A stretch of DNA of 64,000 nt from Amphiduros pacificus (Eukaryota > Annelida > Polychaeta > Phyllodocida > Hesionidae), in assembly GCA_949316495.1 (NCBI GenBank), contig OX439004.1:43324447-43388446 (forward strand). The letters are read 5' to 3'. The position numbers and the translations under genes were made by a program. Within the stretch, counting starts at the first letter, position 1; the number at the start of each line of letters is the position of its first letter. Below, one piece after another: positions 22,690 to 33,739 of the stretch. Under the pieces are notes generated by a model. The model was not told the DNA's origin. It did not search any database and worked only from the letters and a program-made list of their open reading frames with translations.

Positions 22690-24252
22690 GTCTAAGTTTA
22701 GATGTTACACATATTACACATAAAAAAAATAAAAAAGGTCATAAAGAAACTCTCAATATCTGAGTTAAAGTCTAAACCAGTGAATGAGTCAAAATTGGGG
22801 CCATATACCGTTCTTGTACTATTATAATACAATATATTGAATTATTTTATTCTATTCATAATGTGATGGGGCCTGAAGGTAAACAAGTCTATTTTTTTGG
22901 TCCATTGGGAAGCCAATCTCCACAATCTTCCTTAAGTACCCTTCAATCCAGCAATTTGTATGTCCATCGGTTCCTCCTTCTAACTACTTATCAGAGAATC
23001 TGCATTTCTTTTCTCAATGACAATGTAAATGTTATCAATAGTTTTATTCTCACTGATGGACAGGTCTGAGCGATGTGATTTGGGTTCAGTTTTCTACAGT
23101 TTCACCTCCGTGGTGGTCATTTGGAAAAATCAAAAGCAAATTTATTGAGATTTTGACAAAGGACAGAAAGGTGGTATCCTTATCTTAGTAGAACATCCTT
23201 GAAAGTGCAGGTTGAGGTCTTGTTTTGTTTTATTTGTCTTTTTGGATTGACCAATATATTTATATGGGGTAGTTATATTTATAATCACATTCCTTGCTAA
23301 CTTTATGGAATACCGGTAAATCAGTGATCAGGATAATCACGTCCAAAATTTACAGAGAAATATAAACCTCGTTTTGTGTATATTTTTCTTGTTTCATTTC
23401 CCTGATTTTATTTCAATTGTATTTTGTTATTATGCGACTTTTAATCTTTCCTGATATGTTTCTTATCACTGACATTGATAACATTTATCACTGATTTGAG
23501 CTGAATAGAATTATACTTTGTCTCGATCCATAATATCTATTTCTGAACTTAGTGTATGAGAGAGCTATCAAAGCTGTTAATTTCCATTATGTATATCTGG
23601 TACTTTAATTCACATAATGTACTAGATTAAATTTCAAATGAACTGGGTGGGTTTTTATAATAAAAAAAACTGCACTTGTTTAAACTTAACATCTATATAA
23701 ACCTCAAAATATTAATTCCTCTTTGAAAATGTAAAAGGTGTAATAACCTACCTGCAAGAGAGATCTTTGCAGCACACTTTCTCATATTGCAAATAATGGA
23801 AACAAGCACTAATTAATCCATTTAACATTGACATCATGTAATTTATGTAAAAAAATGTCTGTCAGTGATCATATCCACATATTTAATGATATTTAAGGTT
23901 TGGGTATAAAGCCAATCCTTCTTGAGAAGATTGATAACCTTTTTACCAGTACATGACTATTTCAGTTAATTGAAGTCGTATTCATAAAGATGAACCTTAA
24001 AGCTCATAACTGGCCAATATGTTTAGAGGCAACTAAATCTTTACTTTCAAATACCATTGCGATGTGTAATGTCAGTATTAACTAGCCTGTATTCCCATAA
24101 TCAGATGATAGCTTATAAATAAATATTCATGTGAGTAGTCTGATAAAATTAGACTTGTGACCCTCACACAAAAGATAAATATCTTATCACAGGATCTGCT
24201 CTTGATTTGTATTTGGAAAAGAAATTATCGCATTTCACAAGACCTAAGGTTT

Positions 24253-24283
<31 letters not shown>

Positions 24284-24884
24284 ATATATATATATATAAA
24301 GTGCATATTTTTCATATCTCTTATCTGTCAAGATTTGCTCAATCAATACACGAAAAGATAAACAGGGCCAAAATAATATCATGCTATGTACGTCTCACTG
24401 TGAAAAAAGTGTAGACAAATCACAAAATTGGGTAAATATGATTATAATATGATTATATTGACACACTGTTGTGAGGGTTAGTCATTGGATGAGTCATATA
24501 GTTTATATATACCCCATCTAGTTTTATCCAACAGCCCAAACTGGGCCATCTATTTAAGAACATTTAAGATTATAATAGTTAATTTATCAATAACCAGCCT
24601 TGAGATAGCAGATAGCAGAAAAATCATTTTGATCAATATTGATTTTTGGTTTTTGAATTTTTCAATACGCCTATATTATCACAGCTTTCATGAGATATCA
24701 AAAATAATTATGGGGATTTTCTGTAAGATGTTTATATGTAAATATATTCACAAGTGAAAATATTGGGAGTTAAGATTTCTACTCCAACGAGCCATGTGGA
24801 GCTTATAAACATACAAAAAGGAGACAAACAAATTTCCAAAACTAGTAGGTCAATGTTCTCAGAGCTGTGTTGATTATTGCTTTT
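22690..24884. other. Intergenic sequence, nothing recognised
   Basis: AT-rich sequence upstream of the EF-hand-like gene. Apart from a short TA/TACATG microsatellite at about 24252-24298, I find no repeat or gene here. Confidence 0.5.
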
Positions 24885-25090
24885 TTGTAACGTTTGTGAA
24901 CATTTTTTGGAAATGCCTGCAAACTGCTTCATAAATTATCGTATAAATCATTTCCCGGAGCAGATTTGAACAGATGATGATTTTTCCCAATAAAAATGCA
25001 TGTTACTTTATTTACCTAGCTTTGGGAAAATTTACCCAGGTTTGCAGGTCGAAAACATTTAATGTGGCAAAAATAATGTTTCCAATATTG
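24885..25090. repeat. Dispersed repeat A, second copy
   Basis: GTTTGTGAACATTTTTTGGA...ATGCCTGCAAACTGCT...CAGATGATGATTT matches 27811-27910 at clearly more than chance, and the part from 25040 matches 10740-10780. An old interspersed repeat just upstream of the LINE. Confidence 0.65.
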
Positions 25091-25327
25091 GAGCTCACAG
25101 AATCACACCCACATATCCCAATTATTGTTGGCTGATTTTTGGTATGATTTTTTTCAAACTGATAGCTTAGTAATAACCATAAGATTAAATTTTAAAAAAA
25201 TGAAAATAAAGTCAGCATGGAGAAAACCAAAATGGTTTGTCATAGGGTGCAGGTAAATCTGTGTGGTGGAAGACACTGCTGACAATGTTGAATGGGATAC
25301 ATTTACCTCTATTTTTATTAATAAAAA

Positions 25328-26900
25328 ACTTTAAATGATCAAGTTTAGTTCAATGCAGTTAGTCCTCAAGAATTATCTATATTACTTGTTTTGTTTTGGG
25401 CTTATTACAATATGTAGTGCACCATTGACTGTAAGAGTCAATGGTGAATATACAGAATGGTTTGACGTTGAGTTGGGTGTTAAGCAAGGTTGCATTTTAT
25501 CGCCGTCGTTCTTTAGCATTTTTATTAATGATCTAGCCAAGGAAATTAAGAGGTTGGATTTTGGTGTAATCATAGAAGAGACACAACTCAGTATTTTAAT
25601 GTTTGCAGACGATATTGCATTAATTGCAGATACACCCAACTCATTGCAGACAATGCTGAATACTCTATCACAATGGTGCTATAAATGGAGATTGTGTATA
25701 AATGCAGACAAAACAAAAGTTGTACACTTCAGGACTCCTAGTATGGAAAAGACCACATTTGAATTTAAATGCGCGGGGTCAGATATTGAAGTAGTTGACA
25801 GCTACAAGTATCTTGGCATAACACTGAATGAGTATCTAGACAAGAGTCAAGTTGCTAAAACATTTGCAAAGTCTGCTAACCGGGCACTTGGGCTGCTGAT
25901 AGCTAAACATAGAGCATTTGGTGGTATGCCCCATGATGTGTTTACAAAGCTGTATGACTCATTAGTGGCACCAATCATAGAATATGCAGCTGCAATGTGG
26001 GGACATAAAGAATTTAGTTGCATAAATGCTGTACAAAATCGTGCATGTAGGTTTTTTATGGGAGTCTCCAAATATACACCCAATACAGCAGTTAATGGTG
26101 ATATGGGTTGGAAATCAAGCTTGCATCGCCAAAAAGTATGTATTGCTAGAATGTGGCTGAGATTAGTGAATATGAATGTTAACAGATGGTCAAGCAAAGT
26201 GTTCTGGTATTCATATAGAAAAGCACAAAATGGATGTAAGAATTGGTGCTATCACACAATGAAAATGTTTGATGACTTAGGTATTGGTCATTTTAAGGAT
26301 GTCAACAATTGTAACAATAAGAAATTAGTGTTGGATGAACTAGAAGATTGTTTGTTACAAGAAACTGTGCAGAAATGGAAAAATGATCTATATAAAGATG
26401 TCAGAGTTGGTAGCAATAAACTGAGAACATACAGAAAATTTAAGCAGAACTATGGTGCAGAATTGTATTTAAGAAAGCCAATGTCATTTGCTGTTAGGAA
26501 AAGTTTTGCAAGCTTGAGGTGTGGCACAGCAGCCATGAGGATTGAAACAGGCAGGTATGAGGGACTGTCTGTAAATGAGAGATTATGCCAATGCTGTGAC
26601 AGTGGGCAAATAGAGAGTGAACTCCATTTCATGACTACCTGTGAAGCTTTTAGTGCTGAAAGAGAAGATCTCTATACCAAGGTATCACAGTTTGTGTTAG
26701 ATTTTAATGAATTGTCAGATGAGAACAAATTTATATGTCTAATGAGTAATGACATCATTTGTAAATTCACTGCTAGGGCCTGCCATAACATGTTTATCAA
26801 AAGAAGGTCTGTATTGTATAAAACATGAACAAACAATTTTATAGTGTATATATGAAAGAGTAATTTTATTTATTTTATATAAAAAAAAAAAAAAAAAAAT
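25328..26900 (+). mobile_element. 5'-truncated non-LTR retrotransposon (LINE) with A tail
   Basis: Contains a long open RT frame, a short 3' UTR and an A run at about 26881-26898. A near-perfect direct repeat (TATTTTTATTAATAAAA at about 25311 and TATTTTATTAATAAAA after the tail at about 26901) is a plausible target-site duplication and would place the left end near 25328. Endonuclease and RT fingers are missing. The uninterrupted frame implies recent insertion. Confidence 0.8.
25335..26828 (+). CDS. LINE ORF2 C-terminal part: reverse transcriptase palm/thumb and C-terminal zinc knuckle
   Basis: Open frame of 497 codons. From about residue 33 it reads as non-LTR RT: VRVNGEYTEWFDVELGVKQG (entry to motif B, GVKQGCILSPSFFSIFIND), motif C with the catalytic aspartates (LMFADDIALIAD, about residues 95-106), the YKYLGITL block, then a long thumb/connection region. 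Near residue 420 lies a CQCC..HFMTTC knuckle (C-x2-C...H-x4-C) common at the C-terminus of several LINE clades. Motif A, the N-terminal RT and the endonuclease are absent, so this copy cannot act alone. The first 32 residues do not resemble RT and may be non-homologous sequence upstream of the truncation. Clade not assigned. Confidence 0.88.
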   Translation: MIKFSSMQLVLKNYLYYLFCFGLITICSAPLTVRVNGEYTEWFDVELGVKQGCILSPSFFSIFINDLAKEIKRLDFGVIIEETQLSILMFADDIALIADTPNSLQTMLNTLSQWCYKWRLCINADKTKVVHFRTPSMEKTTFEFKCAGSDIEVVDSYKYLGITLNEYLDKSQVAKTFAKSANRALGLLIAKHRAFGGMPHDVFTKLYDSLVAPIIEYAAAMWGHKEFSCINAVQNRACRFFMGVSKYTPNTAVNGDMGWKSSLHRQKVCIARMWLRLVNMNVNRWSSKVFWYSYRKAQNGCKNWCYHTMKMFDDLGIGHFKDVNNCNNKKLVLDELEDCLLQETVQKWKNDLYKDVRVGSNKLRTYRKFKQNYGAELYLRKPMSFAVRKSFASLRCGTAAMRIETGRYEGLSVNERLCQCCDSGQIESELHFMTTCEAFSAEREDLYTKVSQFVLDFNELSDENKFICLMSNDIICKFTARACHNMFIKRRSVLYKT

Positions 26901-27654
26901 TATTTTATTAATAAAATAACAAATGTATGTTTTATCGACTGTATGGTCTCTTATGGCTCAATTTGAGCTCCTGGTTGTGTTGAAATATATTGATATGAAA
27001 TTTGTAACACCAGAAGAGACAATAAAAAATTATTCAGTGTCAGTGTCAGTGTCAGTGTATAAAAGTAAATTATCTCAATGTGTATCTTCTCCCTGATCCC
27101 AATGTAAGGCGTATTCAATTTCAAATCAAAGCCTATGAATAATATTTCATTATGAATATATGGTATAATTGGTAATAATGTTCGTATATTCCCAGCCATT
27201 TCAATAATGACACCTATTTAAAATAAAATAAGAAAAATAAGACCACTAGAGTATTTGATTTAATATTATATTTCAGCAACTGATTATTCAACAAACATAA
27301 TTGGTATTATATACATTGATAATACCATATTTTGTAATAGTTCATTAACTGATCAACCAAATAAAATCTGCCGTTAACCATCGTATATGGTTAATAAAAT
27401 ATATATAAACACTCATCTGAATTCACTTCATTTAAGTCTGTCCGCCATCTGCAAACACAAAAAACTACTGCAGCAGTTCACCCTCTGGTGGCCCTTTTAA
27501 TACTTGTATGAGGCTAGCAGACAGAATAAATGTTGCAAACATTGAAATCAATTTCAGTACGATTTACATAATCGCAAAACACATAAACCTTTTCAGAACA
27601 AGTCTGTGTCTGCATCATAGTTCAATTTATATATACATATACATATATATATAT

Positions 27655-27792
27655 AGTCCAAAGTAATACTTGTAAAAGTCTGTGGTGACAGAGTTAAAGT
27701 CCATCAAGGTTAAGCCTTGAAGGACTGAAACATGTCGCAATAAAAGGTTTTGTCACCACGTTTTGTCTCTTTGTCAGCATAGACTTTGTTGG
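27655..27792. mobile_element. 138-bp hairpin element inside TA microsatellite (Penelope-like end?)
   Basis: TA tracts border both sides. Inside, AGTCCATCAAGG and CCTTGAAGGACT form a near-perfect stem, followed directly by GAAACATGTCGCAATAAAAGG. GTGGTGACA and TGTCACCAC make an outer stem. The stem-GAAAC-TA layout resembles terminal sequences of Penelope-like elements and their hammerhead-type ribozymes, but a canonical CTGATGA core is not present. Confidence 0.45.
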
Positions 27793-27810
27793 ATTAATAT
27801 ATATATATAT

Positions 27811-28015
27811 ATGTAATGTTTGTGAAAATTTTCTGAAAATGCTTGCAGAGTGCTACATAAATGATTCAAATCCTTTCCCAGATTAGATTTGAGTAGATGA
27901 TGATTTCCCTCAATCAAATTGCATTCAAATTACATTCTGAATTTCTGAGCCTAATGAAAAATAGCAACAATTGGTCCACGGAAAATACATCTTACCAATT
28001 AATAGTTAAAAACTA
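27811..28015. repeat. Dispersed repeat A, third copy, joined to the 16.9-kb repeat
   Basis: Starts GTTTGTGAAAATTTTCTGAAA (as at 24890) and continues into GAGCCTAATGAAAAATAG...GAAAATACATCTTACC (as at 16938), so the two repeat pieces belong to one longer element. Confidence 0.65.
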
Positions 28016-30280
28016 ACAGGACGCAAATTTCAAACCTCAGTCACTTAATCCTTTCAAGTAGCCCTTTTCCAAAGATCCACTTATTGTCATAAGACCCCCT
28101 TGTATTTTCAAGTGTTTTACTCTGAAAATCTGACATTTCCCTATTACTGCTAAGAGCAGACATTGTCTGGAATCAATGATATATAAATATCAGCTACAGG
28201 CCGACTGCTGATCTCCATGTTGTTTTTTCTCCTCCATTCAAAAGTACACACTGGAACTGTACAACTTCACTGGAACCAGAACTGTACAACTTCTCCATAT
28301 TTAATCATTGGTCGGAGATATTGGCAGTGGACCTACCGCTGTTTATTACTGATCACATGCCTGGTCTACAATTCAGAATCCTGCCTTCTAAAGTTTCATA
28401 GTAAATTATTACATCATGGTTGAAACAAGTTTCGAAATGACTGCACTTTAAGTATGATATGCACTTTAAAGAAAAAAAAAATTACTTCCTGTGATCAGCA
28501 TAATGGATGAAATGTGATTAATTTTCTACCTCTTAAAATGGCCGTATTTTGTCACAGGTGTGAAGGCACCTTTGTTGGATTATTTAACCACATTTTTAGA
28601 TAATTTGCAATTAATTTAAAACTAGTTTTTGATTGGCTGGTACTACTATAATCCCTTTGACAAGATGGCTGCCACCATCAAAAGAGGATTACAAGTTCAG
28701 AAAATTTGACCATAGTAAAAGTACCATAATGACATCTCAAATTCAACTTTTCATGTTATTTATGTGTTCATACTGATGAAATTTAAATTGCTAATCCACA
28801 ATTTGTGAAGGTTTCCTTCCCCTTTAAGAACTATAACCAGTAGTTTCATGGGAGAAAATCAAATGTGACAGACCAAAAAAATTACAGAAACCCTCCCCCC
28901 CCCCCATTGCAGAAGCTATGCTATTTCAAAAAAGGAAAACAAACTGTAAATATGAAGTGGCATGAAATATTCCATAAAACAAACCACATTCCACCAGTAA
29001 TGGCAATGCAGTGGCATGTTCAATGTGACAAATATGGAATGGGTTGTTGAGATATCTAAAAGTTGACAGCCTTAAACCTTCTTTGGGGATTTGATAGTAA
29101 ATACCAGTAACTTCAACTGATATATTCTGTGATATTAAACTTTTGAATCCATAGAATTTCAAAAATATTTAGTTAGGAGTCCACAGGAAGAATACAAACA
29201 TATTGACTGGATGGTATATACCATGCAGAACTTGTGTCACTGAGCTGAAAATGTACCATATCTACCAAGATTGTAATGTAGCAAACATATATACAATTAG
29301 GCTTTAGGATATATGATATTGAATATGCTATGCACATATTTAGCTTGTTACATCATCTAAAAAACAAAATGTACCAAAATAAGATAATTAAAATCTAAGG
29401 CCCACCAAATTATAATGGATTGATTTGTTCTGGTGCAGGCAGTTAGAATGAATAATATTTCTTGGAAAGCCCACATTGATCAACCTTTACAAGTGGGAAC
29501 AATTTGGACATATCACCAGGTCAGGTGCCAGGTATCTTAGCAACAGAGAAATATCAAATTAAGTTTAATATGCTTTAATTTGATATTTTCAGCGAAGTAG
29601 ACAGAAAAAAAAACCAACACTGTTTTTGGCAATTTCACAATGAAATTTTTAGTTTCAACATAAACCAAATAAATACTCAGGCAAGAAAAACAGTTTGTAG
29701 GGAAAGAGTTGTTTTGTTTTGCCTCAGTAACTTATGTTTCTTTAACATTAAGCCATAAATCAGTTTTTTTGATTTGCCAATATTTTCTAAAACCACTATT
29801 AATGTATATTCAATGATTAAAACAACATAGTGACAACCATTATGTATTTTTGATCTGTGATTTTTCATATAATCTAACATGCCTAATCTGCTATTTGCTA
29901 TGATAACTGACAATTTGCAATACTTTTTTGGATATTGCAATTTGCATTTTTCAAACAAAACCAAAATGCCCCTGGTTGAATAAAATATCATTTTTTTGAA
30001 ATATTTGCCAAGCAACAGTGAATTAAGTAGGGTTTGTCTACCATTTTGAGAAGAACACCATTCACAGATTATTATGGAGACAAAAATCACAACCTATTTA
30101 TTACACAGGGTTCAGTAAGGAGGTGGTCTCAATGTCAGTTGAGCACCAATGTTTAAAATGTGATTTCAATTGAAATATTTTTGCTGCAGGAAGTCTGTGT
30201 TCTATTACCTTCCAGGATAATCAGAGAATCATACAAAGTCCAATGTCATTTATTTAAACCCAAACCCTGATAACCCAGTA
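28016..30280. other. Intergenic / VHL downstream region
   Basis: Apart from the repeat piece at 28826-28945 and a C run near 28895, nothing is recognised. A 137-codon minus-strand frame at 29677-30090 is low-complexity and probably chance. AATAAA signals for VHL transcripts (minus strand) occur near 30094-30103 and 30248-30254. Confidence 0.45.
28826..28945. repeat. Distal piece of the dispersed repeat seen at 17.0 kb
   Basis: ACCAGTAGTTTCATGGGAGA...ATTACAGAA...CCCCCATTGCAGAAGCTATGC corresponds in order to 17006-17090. Old and diverged. Confidence 0.55.
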
Positions 30281-30495
30281 ACATTTTGTCATTAATTTAC
30301 AATATCAACTTGAGGTGTACTTTTCCTGTAAACACCAAGTAGCATTTGGTCAGAAATTTACAGGTTCAACTTGGTGTATACTGTTACTGTAAACACCAAG
30401 TTGCAATTTGTTACATAAATTTACAGGTTCAACAGGCTGTTACTGTAAACACCAAATTACATTTAGTCATAAATTTACAGGTTCAACTTGTGTAC
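30281..30495. repeat. Tandem repeat, about 60 bp x 4, in the VHL 3' UTR
   Basis: Units of CTGTAAACACCAAGT...CATTTGGTCATAAATTTACA then GGTTCAACTTGG. The array stops within a few bases of the VHL stop codon, so it forms the start of the VHL 3' UTR. Confidence 0.85.
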
Positions 30496-30497
30496 TG

Positions 30498-30754
30498 CTA
30501 TTGAGGCTGTTGTCCATTTTGTTGTTGCTCCTGGAGATGATGCTGATGGAGCAGTTCTTGTTGGGCAAGAGATATAAGATGCTGTCGTCTCTGCTGCTCA
30601 CTGTGCTCATATGGTGACAGGGAAGGCACAGAACTACTACTGGAAGGATGTAATAGTTCATCTATTAAAATCTGAGGGATTTCTAGATTTGAAATTTGAC
30701 TCCTTGGCACCAATTTGTGAACTGTTTGAAGACATCTGTCCAAAAGGCTATACA
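30498..30754 (-). CDS. VHL: VHL coding exon 2 (alpha domain and tail)
   Basis: Acceptor TTGTCATTGCAG, phase 1. It encodes the elongin-C-binding helix and a low-complexity tail (SSSSSVPSLSP, LLHQHHLQEQQQNGQQPQ), ending in TAG at 30500-30498. Confidence 0.93.
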
Positions 30755-31449
30755 CTGCAATGACAACAATCGCCAACAGATAAAAAGGTTATTTTTTCAA
30801 TATGTTGGGAAAACTTTTACATGTATACTGATTGTGATCACTTTATATGTTATGGTAACAAAGAGTTTTAATAAAGGAAAACTTACATTCAATAATACAC
30901 TAGATCGCTGATAATTTTCAAACTTTAAACATGAATAAGCTTTCTACATTAAGAAAATTGACAGAATAAATGTTCTAAAAATATTGCACATGTTGGTTTG
31001 ACTTTTTGTTGACCTTACATGAAGATCTTAGATTATTGTCAATTTTTTTACTGAGAGGTACTCATTATAGGTGAATCATTCTAACCTGGAATGGTTATGT
31101 GAACCACTTTCCTCTGTGGGGGCCAGCCTTCGTGCTTTCCCCAACCAACTGGTTTATACACTTCCTTTGATTGAACTCTCATTTTCAGCCCAGTTTCGGA
31201 GTCACGGAAAGTCCATGGATGACCCACAAATGTATTAACATCAACATACTTTTCCGGGTCAAGTGTCTTATATTTTATGCCTCTGCCCTCATAGTTTAAC
31301 CAGATAACATCCACCTTTCGAGAGGTGCTATTTACAAAACGCACAAATGAATGGATGACTGATCTTCCTGATTTGCCTTGTTTCCGGCAGGGACCTATCT
31401 CTTCATCAGAATCTGGTCCTCGCTTCTCAGAGTCATCATTGTCTGACAT
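30498..31449 (-). CDS. VHL: Von Hippel-Lindau tumour suppressor, substrate receptor of the CUL2 E3 ligase
   Basis: Two coding exons (31449-31086 and 30754-30498) encode about 206 residues (human: 213). pVHL recognises prolyl-hydroxylated HIF-alpha and, through elongin C/B, recruits CUL2-RBX1 for its ubiquitination. An acidic N-terminus (MSDNDDSEKRGPDSDEE) precedes the beta domain (SFVRFVNSTSRKVDVIWLNY, GRGIKYKTL, GHPWTFRD) and the alpha domain (VYSLLDRCLQTVHKLV). Aligned by eye to human, W88, Y98, H115 and W117 of the hydroxyproline pocket and L158, R161, C162 of the elongin-C surface are kept. H110, S111 and Y112 are N, T and F. The intron splits Val155 in phase 1, as in human; the human first intron (codon 114) is absent. 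The C-terminus is a Ser- then Gln/His-rich tail replacing the last human helix. The start at 31449 lies just inside an acceptor (TTCTTTTTAG/CC), so a 5' UTR exon lies upstream. Confidence 0.96.
31086..31449 (-). CDS. VHL: VHL coding exon 1 (N-terminus and whole beta domain)
   Basis: From the ATG at 31449 to an ATTCCAG/GTTAGA donor in phase 1. It combines what are human exons 1 and 2. The frame stays open upstream of the ATG, but a T-rich acceptor ends at 31452, so that extension is intronic. Confidence 0.93.
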
Positions 31450-31451
31450 GG

Positions 31452-32396
31452 CTAAAAAGAACAACAAGGCAAAATACCAATTATAGTATAAGAGATTTTC
31501 ATTTCCATATAAAGTCTCAAGGAATATGTTAACCACAACTGCTTTGTATATATTTGTGCAAATTAAATCAAACTTATGGATAAATATGGCCAAGCTTATT
31601 TGTTTGGTTGGATGGAATGAGATAATAAGTTGACAATGACATATAGGTCTATAAAAAGATATATCAACTAAATGAAATTATATCTGGAGTATATGACTAT
31701 GTTAAAAAGTTCATTCATAAGTCGAAATTGATTTTTTGTAACACGGATGGTCCTTTTTTTATATCCACTGCTACCATATCACCTATGGTTTATAAAAACC
31801 ATTTGTTTGGTTTTTTTTTTAGTTTTATAGCATTTCTAACATTCTGTTAATTCTTCCATTCGGACCATTCCTTACATTTGGACTAGGAATATTTGAGAGG
31901 GATTGAGATGACCACTGAGCAGCAGAAGTCATCATGAGTTCGCCTATAAAATTGTGAGCAGTAAAGTCCTGCAAGCAAGAACAATCTCAGATTGCTTTCA
32001 CAAGTTTCTGGTTCAAAGTACATCTGTCACCAAATCATGTAGCCCTGACTCTGACATAGAATCAAACGTTTTTCATTTTATTTTTCAGGTAACCTTACAT
32101 CTCATCTTTATAATAATACTACGACTACAGTACAGTCATACGGCTAACAGGCATAGGGTTTGTTGATGGAAACCTCTGTTAAAAGAGACTTGTAAATTTC
32201 TCCTCTCGCTCAGAGATTTCAAGATCTCTTAAGAGGGACCTTCACTTCAGTTCGGGTGATCTTAGTCTTAGTTTGATCATTGTATCTGAGATTGCATGCA
32301 AGGGAAGAGGAATATGATAATACACCCACTTTGAAATGGATTTTTTAGCTTACAAAGCTTATATAGGACCAAATTATATATGAAAAAAATAATTAC
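31452..32396. other. VHL 5' UTR intron
   Basis: Between the acceptor at 31452 and a good donor (CAACAG/GTAATT on minus, exon end 32397). AT-rich, with no feature seen inside. Confidence 0.55.
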
Positions 32397-32529
32397 CTGT
32401 TGTCGAAATACTCTAAGTTGACATAAAATTCACATTAAAGGATGATCATCAACCATTTGAGGTATGTTTGGTGACGTTTTGCGGTTCAGTAGTCTTCCGT
32501 AGCGGACACTATATGCCCAAGTGTGTAAG
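32397..32529 (-). other. VHL: Probable VHL non-coding first exon (5' UTR)
   Basis: Inferred from the donor at 32397/32396 and the promoter motifs just upstream. The transcription start itself cannot be read from sequence. Confidence 0.45.
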
Positions 32530-32645
32530 TGCGCATGCGCAAAGAAAGAAGAATAAAGTAATCTCCTAACACAGAAGAGTGATCGCAGCAGACGATTTTT
32601 TTGGCGCCAAACTCAAAATAGCCCCTGATTTTGGCGCCAAACTCA
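32520..32645. promoter_or_regulatory. VHL promoter-like block: NRF-1 site and duplicated E2F-type palindrome
   Basis: TGCGCATGCGCA (32530-32541) is a perfect NRF-1 consensus. TTTGGCGCCAAA occurs twice (32600-32611 and 32630-32641), exactly 30 bp apart as part of a direct duplication; it matches palindromic E2F sites. No TATA box is evident. Position fits a CpG-type housekeeping promoter for VHL, and the palindromic motifs could also act divergently. Confidence 0.6.
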
Positions 32646-32851
32646 AACTACGTTAAGTACAAAATAAACTCACTCGATAATAATTGTACTCCATGCGTTG
32701 TTCCCATGATTTCATTTTGTCCTTATTTTGATCCTACAGTGTACCATCCTCCTTCATTATTCTGCCAACTTTCATCCTTATTTGACTTCGTATCACCCTG
32801 CACATTGTCTGTCTTGGTTATCTTCTCTTCTACCTCATTCGATTTGATTTG

Positions 32852-32895
32852 ATATGTTGGCTGCTCCAATTTTGTCTCGTGGGCACTCAGAGACT
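32852..32895. repeat. Fragment shared with the TA-flanked element at 46.4 kb
   Basis: GATATGTTGGCTGCTCC..TTTTGTCTCGTGGGCAC matches GACATGTTGGCCGCTCC..TTTTGTCTCGTGGGCAC at 46373-46416. A weaker match lies near 12300. Confidence 0.6.
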
Positions 32896-32934
32896 ATGCA
32901 TTATGGGTACACAGATAGAGGGGAGGAAAATAAA

Positions 32935-33663
32935 TTATGATGATGATGATGATGATTGATGATGATGATGTTAATAATAACAATAATAATTATATTAATA
33001 ATGATGATAATAATAATGATGATATTATTAATGATGATTGATGATGATAATAATGATGATAATGATGAAAATAATAATGATAACAATAATAATGATAATA
33101 ATAATGATGACAATGATGATAGTGATAACAATAATAATGATTGATGATGATAGTAATAATGATAATAATGATGATAACAATGTTGGTGAGAATGATGAAA
33201 ATGATAATGATGAGAATGATGATGATGAGAAAGATTTTATTGATAATGATGATAATGATGTTGATAATAATGATGATAATAACAATGATGATTTTATTAA
33301 TAATGATTATAATGATGATAATAATGATGATAATGATAATAATGATGATAATAAAAATAAGTATTATATTAATAATGATACTAACGATGATAAAAATGAT
33401 GTTATTAATAATGATTGATGATGATGATAACAATGATGATGATAATGATGATGATAATAATTATGATAACAATAATGATGATAATAATGATGACACTTAT
33501 GAGAATGATGATAGTAATGATGATGAGAATGATGATAGTAATGATAATGATGATGATGAGAATAATAATATTGACAACAATATTGTGAATGATGATAATG
33601 ATGAGAATAATGATAATAAAGATGATGATGATGATGATGATGATGATGATAGAATTACTACTG

Positions 33664-33713
<50 letters not shown>

Positions 33714-33716
33714 TAA
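32935..33716. repeat. GAT/AAT trinucleotide microsatellite (left arm)
   Basis: About 780 bp of mixed GAT, AAT and GAA triplets. Open frames of asparagine/aspartate or isoleucine through it are artefacts. Inverted partner of 42133-42920. Confidence 0.95.
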
Positions 33717-33739
33717 ATATGATAATACAATATAATAAT

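Noticed and set aside
29677-30090. 137-codon minus-strand frame downstream of VHL
   Set aside because: Low-complexity composition, no family resemblance and no splice or start context; likely chance.
31452-31593. N-terminal extension of VHL in the same open frame
   Set aside because: A strong acceptor (TTCTTTTTAG) directly precedes the ATG at 31449 and the extension has no resemblance to VHL.
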